Assembly (NCBI GenBank): GCA_020200995.1
Contig: JAIVHQ010000314.1
Span: 1-5,813, forward strand
Direction of reading: 5' to 3'
Length of the DNA stretch: 5,813 nt
DNA from: Flavobacteriales bacterium
Lineage (GTDB): Bacteria > Bacteroidota > Bacteroidia > Flavobacteriales_D > Cryomorphaceae
The notes beneath the pieces are model-generated. The model made no database searches, was not told the origin of the DNA, and saw only the letters and a list, made by a program, of their open reading frames with translations. Positions 5,693 through 5,813 of the stretch are shown piece by piece; the stretch's first letter is position 1, and each line of letters starts with the position of its first letter. Both the position numbers and the translations under genes were made by a program.

Positions 5693-5765
5693 TTGTCCCA
5701 CTAGGGCTCGAACCTAGACTCTTCTGGACCAAAACCAGACGTGTTGCCAGTTACACCATGGGACA
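5693..5765 (-). tRNA. tRNA-Gln (anticodon UUG)
   Basis: The minus strand folds into a complete 73-nt cloverleaf. The acceptor stem TGTCCCA/TGGGACA has 7 pairs, the D stem GTGT/ACAC, the anticodon stem TCTGG/CCAGA, and the T stem CTAGG/CCTAG with loop TTCGAGC. The anticodon loop TTTTGGT gives anticodon TTG (UUG), decoding CAA and, by wobble, CAG. The discriminator base is A. The 3' CCA is not encoded (the next bases are CAA), so it would be added by tRNA nucleotidyltransferase. It has its own promoter and terminator. Confidence 0.96.
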
Positions 5766-5782
5766 TTCTGACTTGCGGAGTG

Positions 5783-5813
5783 CAAAAGTAATACTTTAGG
5801 TTCAGTCCTCAAA
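5783..5813 (-). promoter_or_regulatory. Bacteroidota-type promoter of tRNA-Gln
   Basis: On the minus strand TTTG (5810-5813) is followed after exactly 19 bases by TACTTTTG (5783-5790). This matches the TTTG-N19-TAnnTTTG vegetative promoter of Bacteroidota. Transcription would start near 5775, about ten bases before the mature tRNA 5' end at 5765. The -33 box is the last four bases of the window. Confidence 0.8.

Overview
The window looks like chromosomal DNA of a Bacteroidota species, probably Flavobacteriales-like with moderately high GC. Three things point there. Two promoters have a TAnnTTTG -7 element, one of them with a TTTG box exactly 19 nt upstream. Translation starts sit behind A-rich leaders with no good Shine-Dalgarno. 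A degenerate GAGCGnAGnCGA intergenic repeat of a kind I associate with this phylum is present. The genus cannot be told from the sequence.

Layout. Positions 1-3712 hold a tightly packed plus-strand fatty-acid beta-oxidation operon: the C-terminal part of a bifunctional 3-hydroxyacyl-CoA dehydrogenase/enoyl-CoA hydratase (fadN type, cut by the window edge), a thiolase (fadA) and a long acyl-CoA dehydrogenase (fadE). Gaps are only 29 and 18 bases. Gene order and sizes resemble the Bacillus fadN-fadA-fadE operon. Together these enzymes perform all steps of the beta-oxidation spiral after acyl-CoA activation.

Positions 3786-4651 hold a type II toxin-antitoxin pair on the same strand: an Xre/MbcA/ParS-type antitoxin and a RES-domain toxin overlapping by ATGA. 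RES toxins consume NAD+. This copy appears to have Ala where the family's third signature residue, Ser, is expected. No terminator is visible between fadE and the antitoxin.

Positions 4652-4949 are non-coding and structured: a REP/MITE-like element with a 15/16 inverted repeat and two to three copies of a short core, then a separate 43-nt hairpin.

The right end is on the minus strand: tRNA-Gln(UUG) with a textbook Bacteroidota promoter and its own terminator, then tpx (atypical 2-Cys thiol peroxidase) with its own -7 element and a strong, potentially bidirectional terminator facing the toxin gene.

Nothing here is clearly a new biological system. The points most worth a second look are the RES signature substitution, the antitoxin's uncertain start, the toxin-antitoxin pair behind an NAD+-dependent operon, and the structured repeat region.
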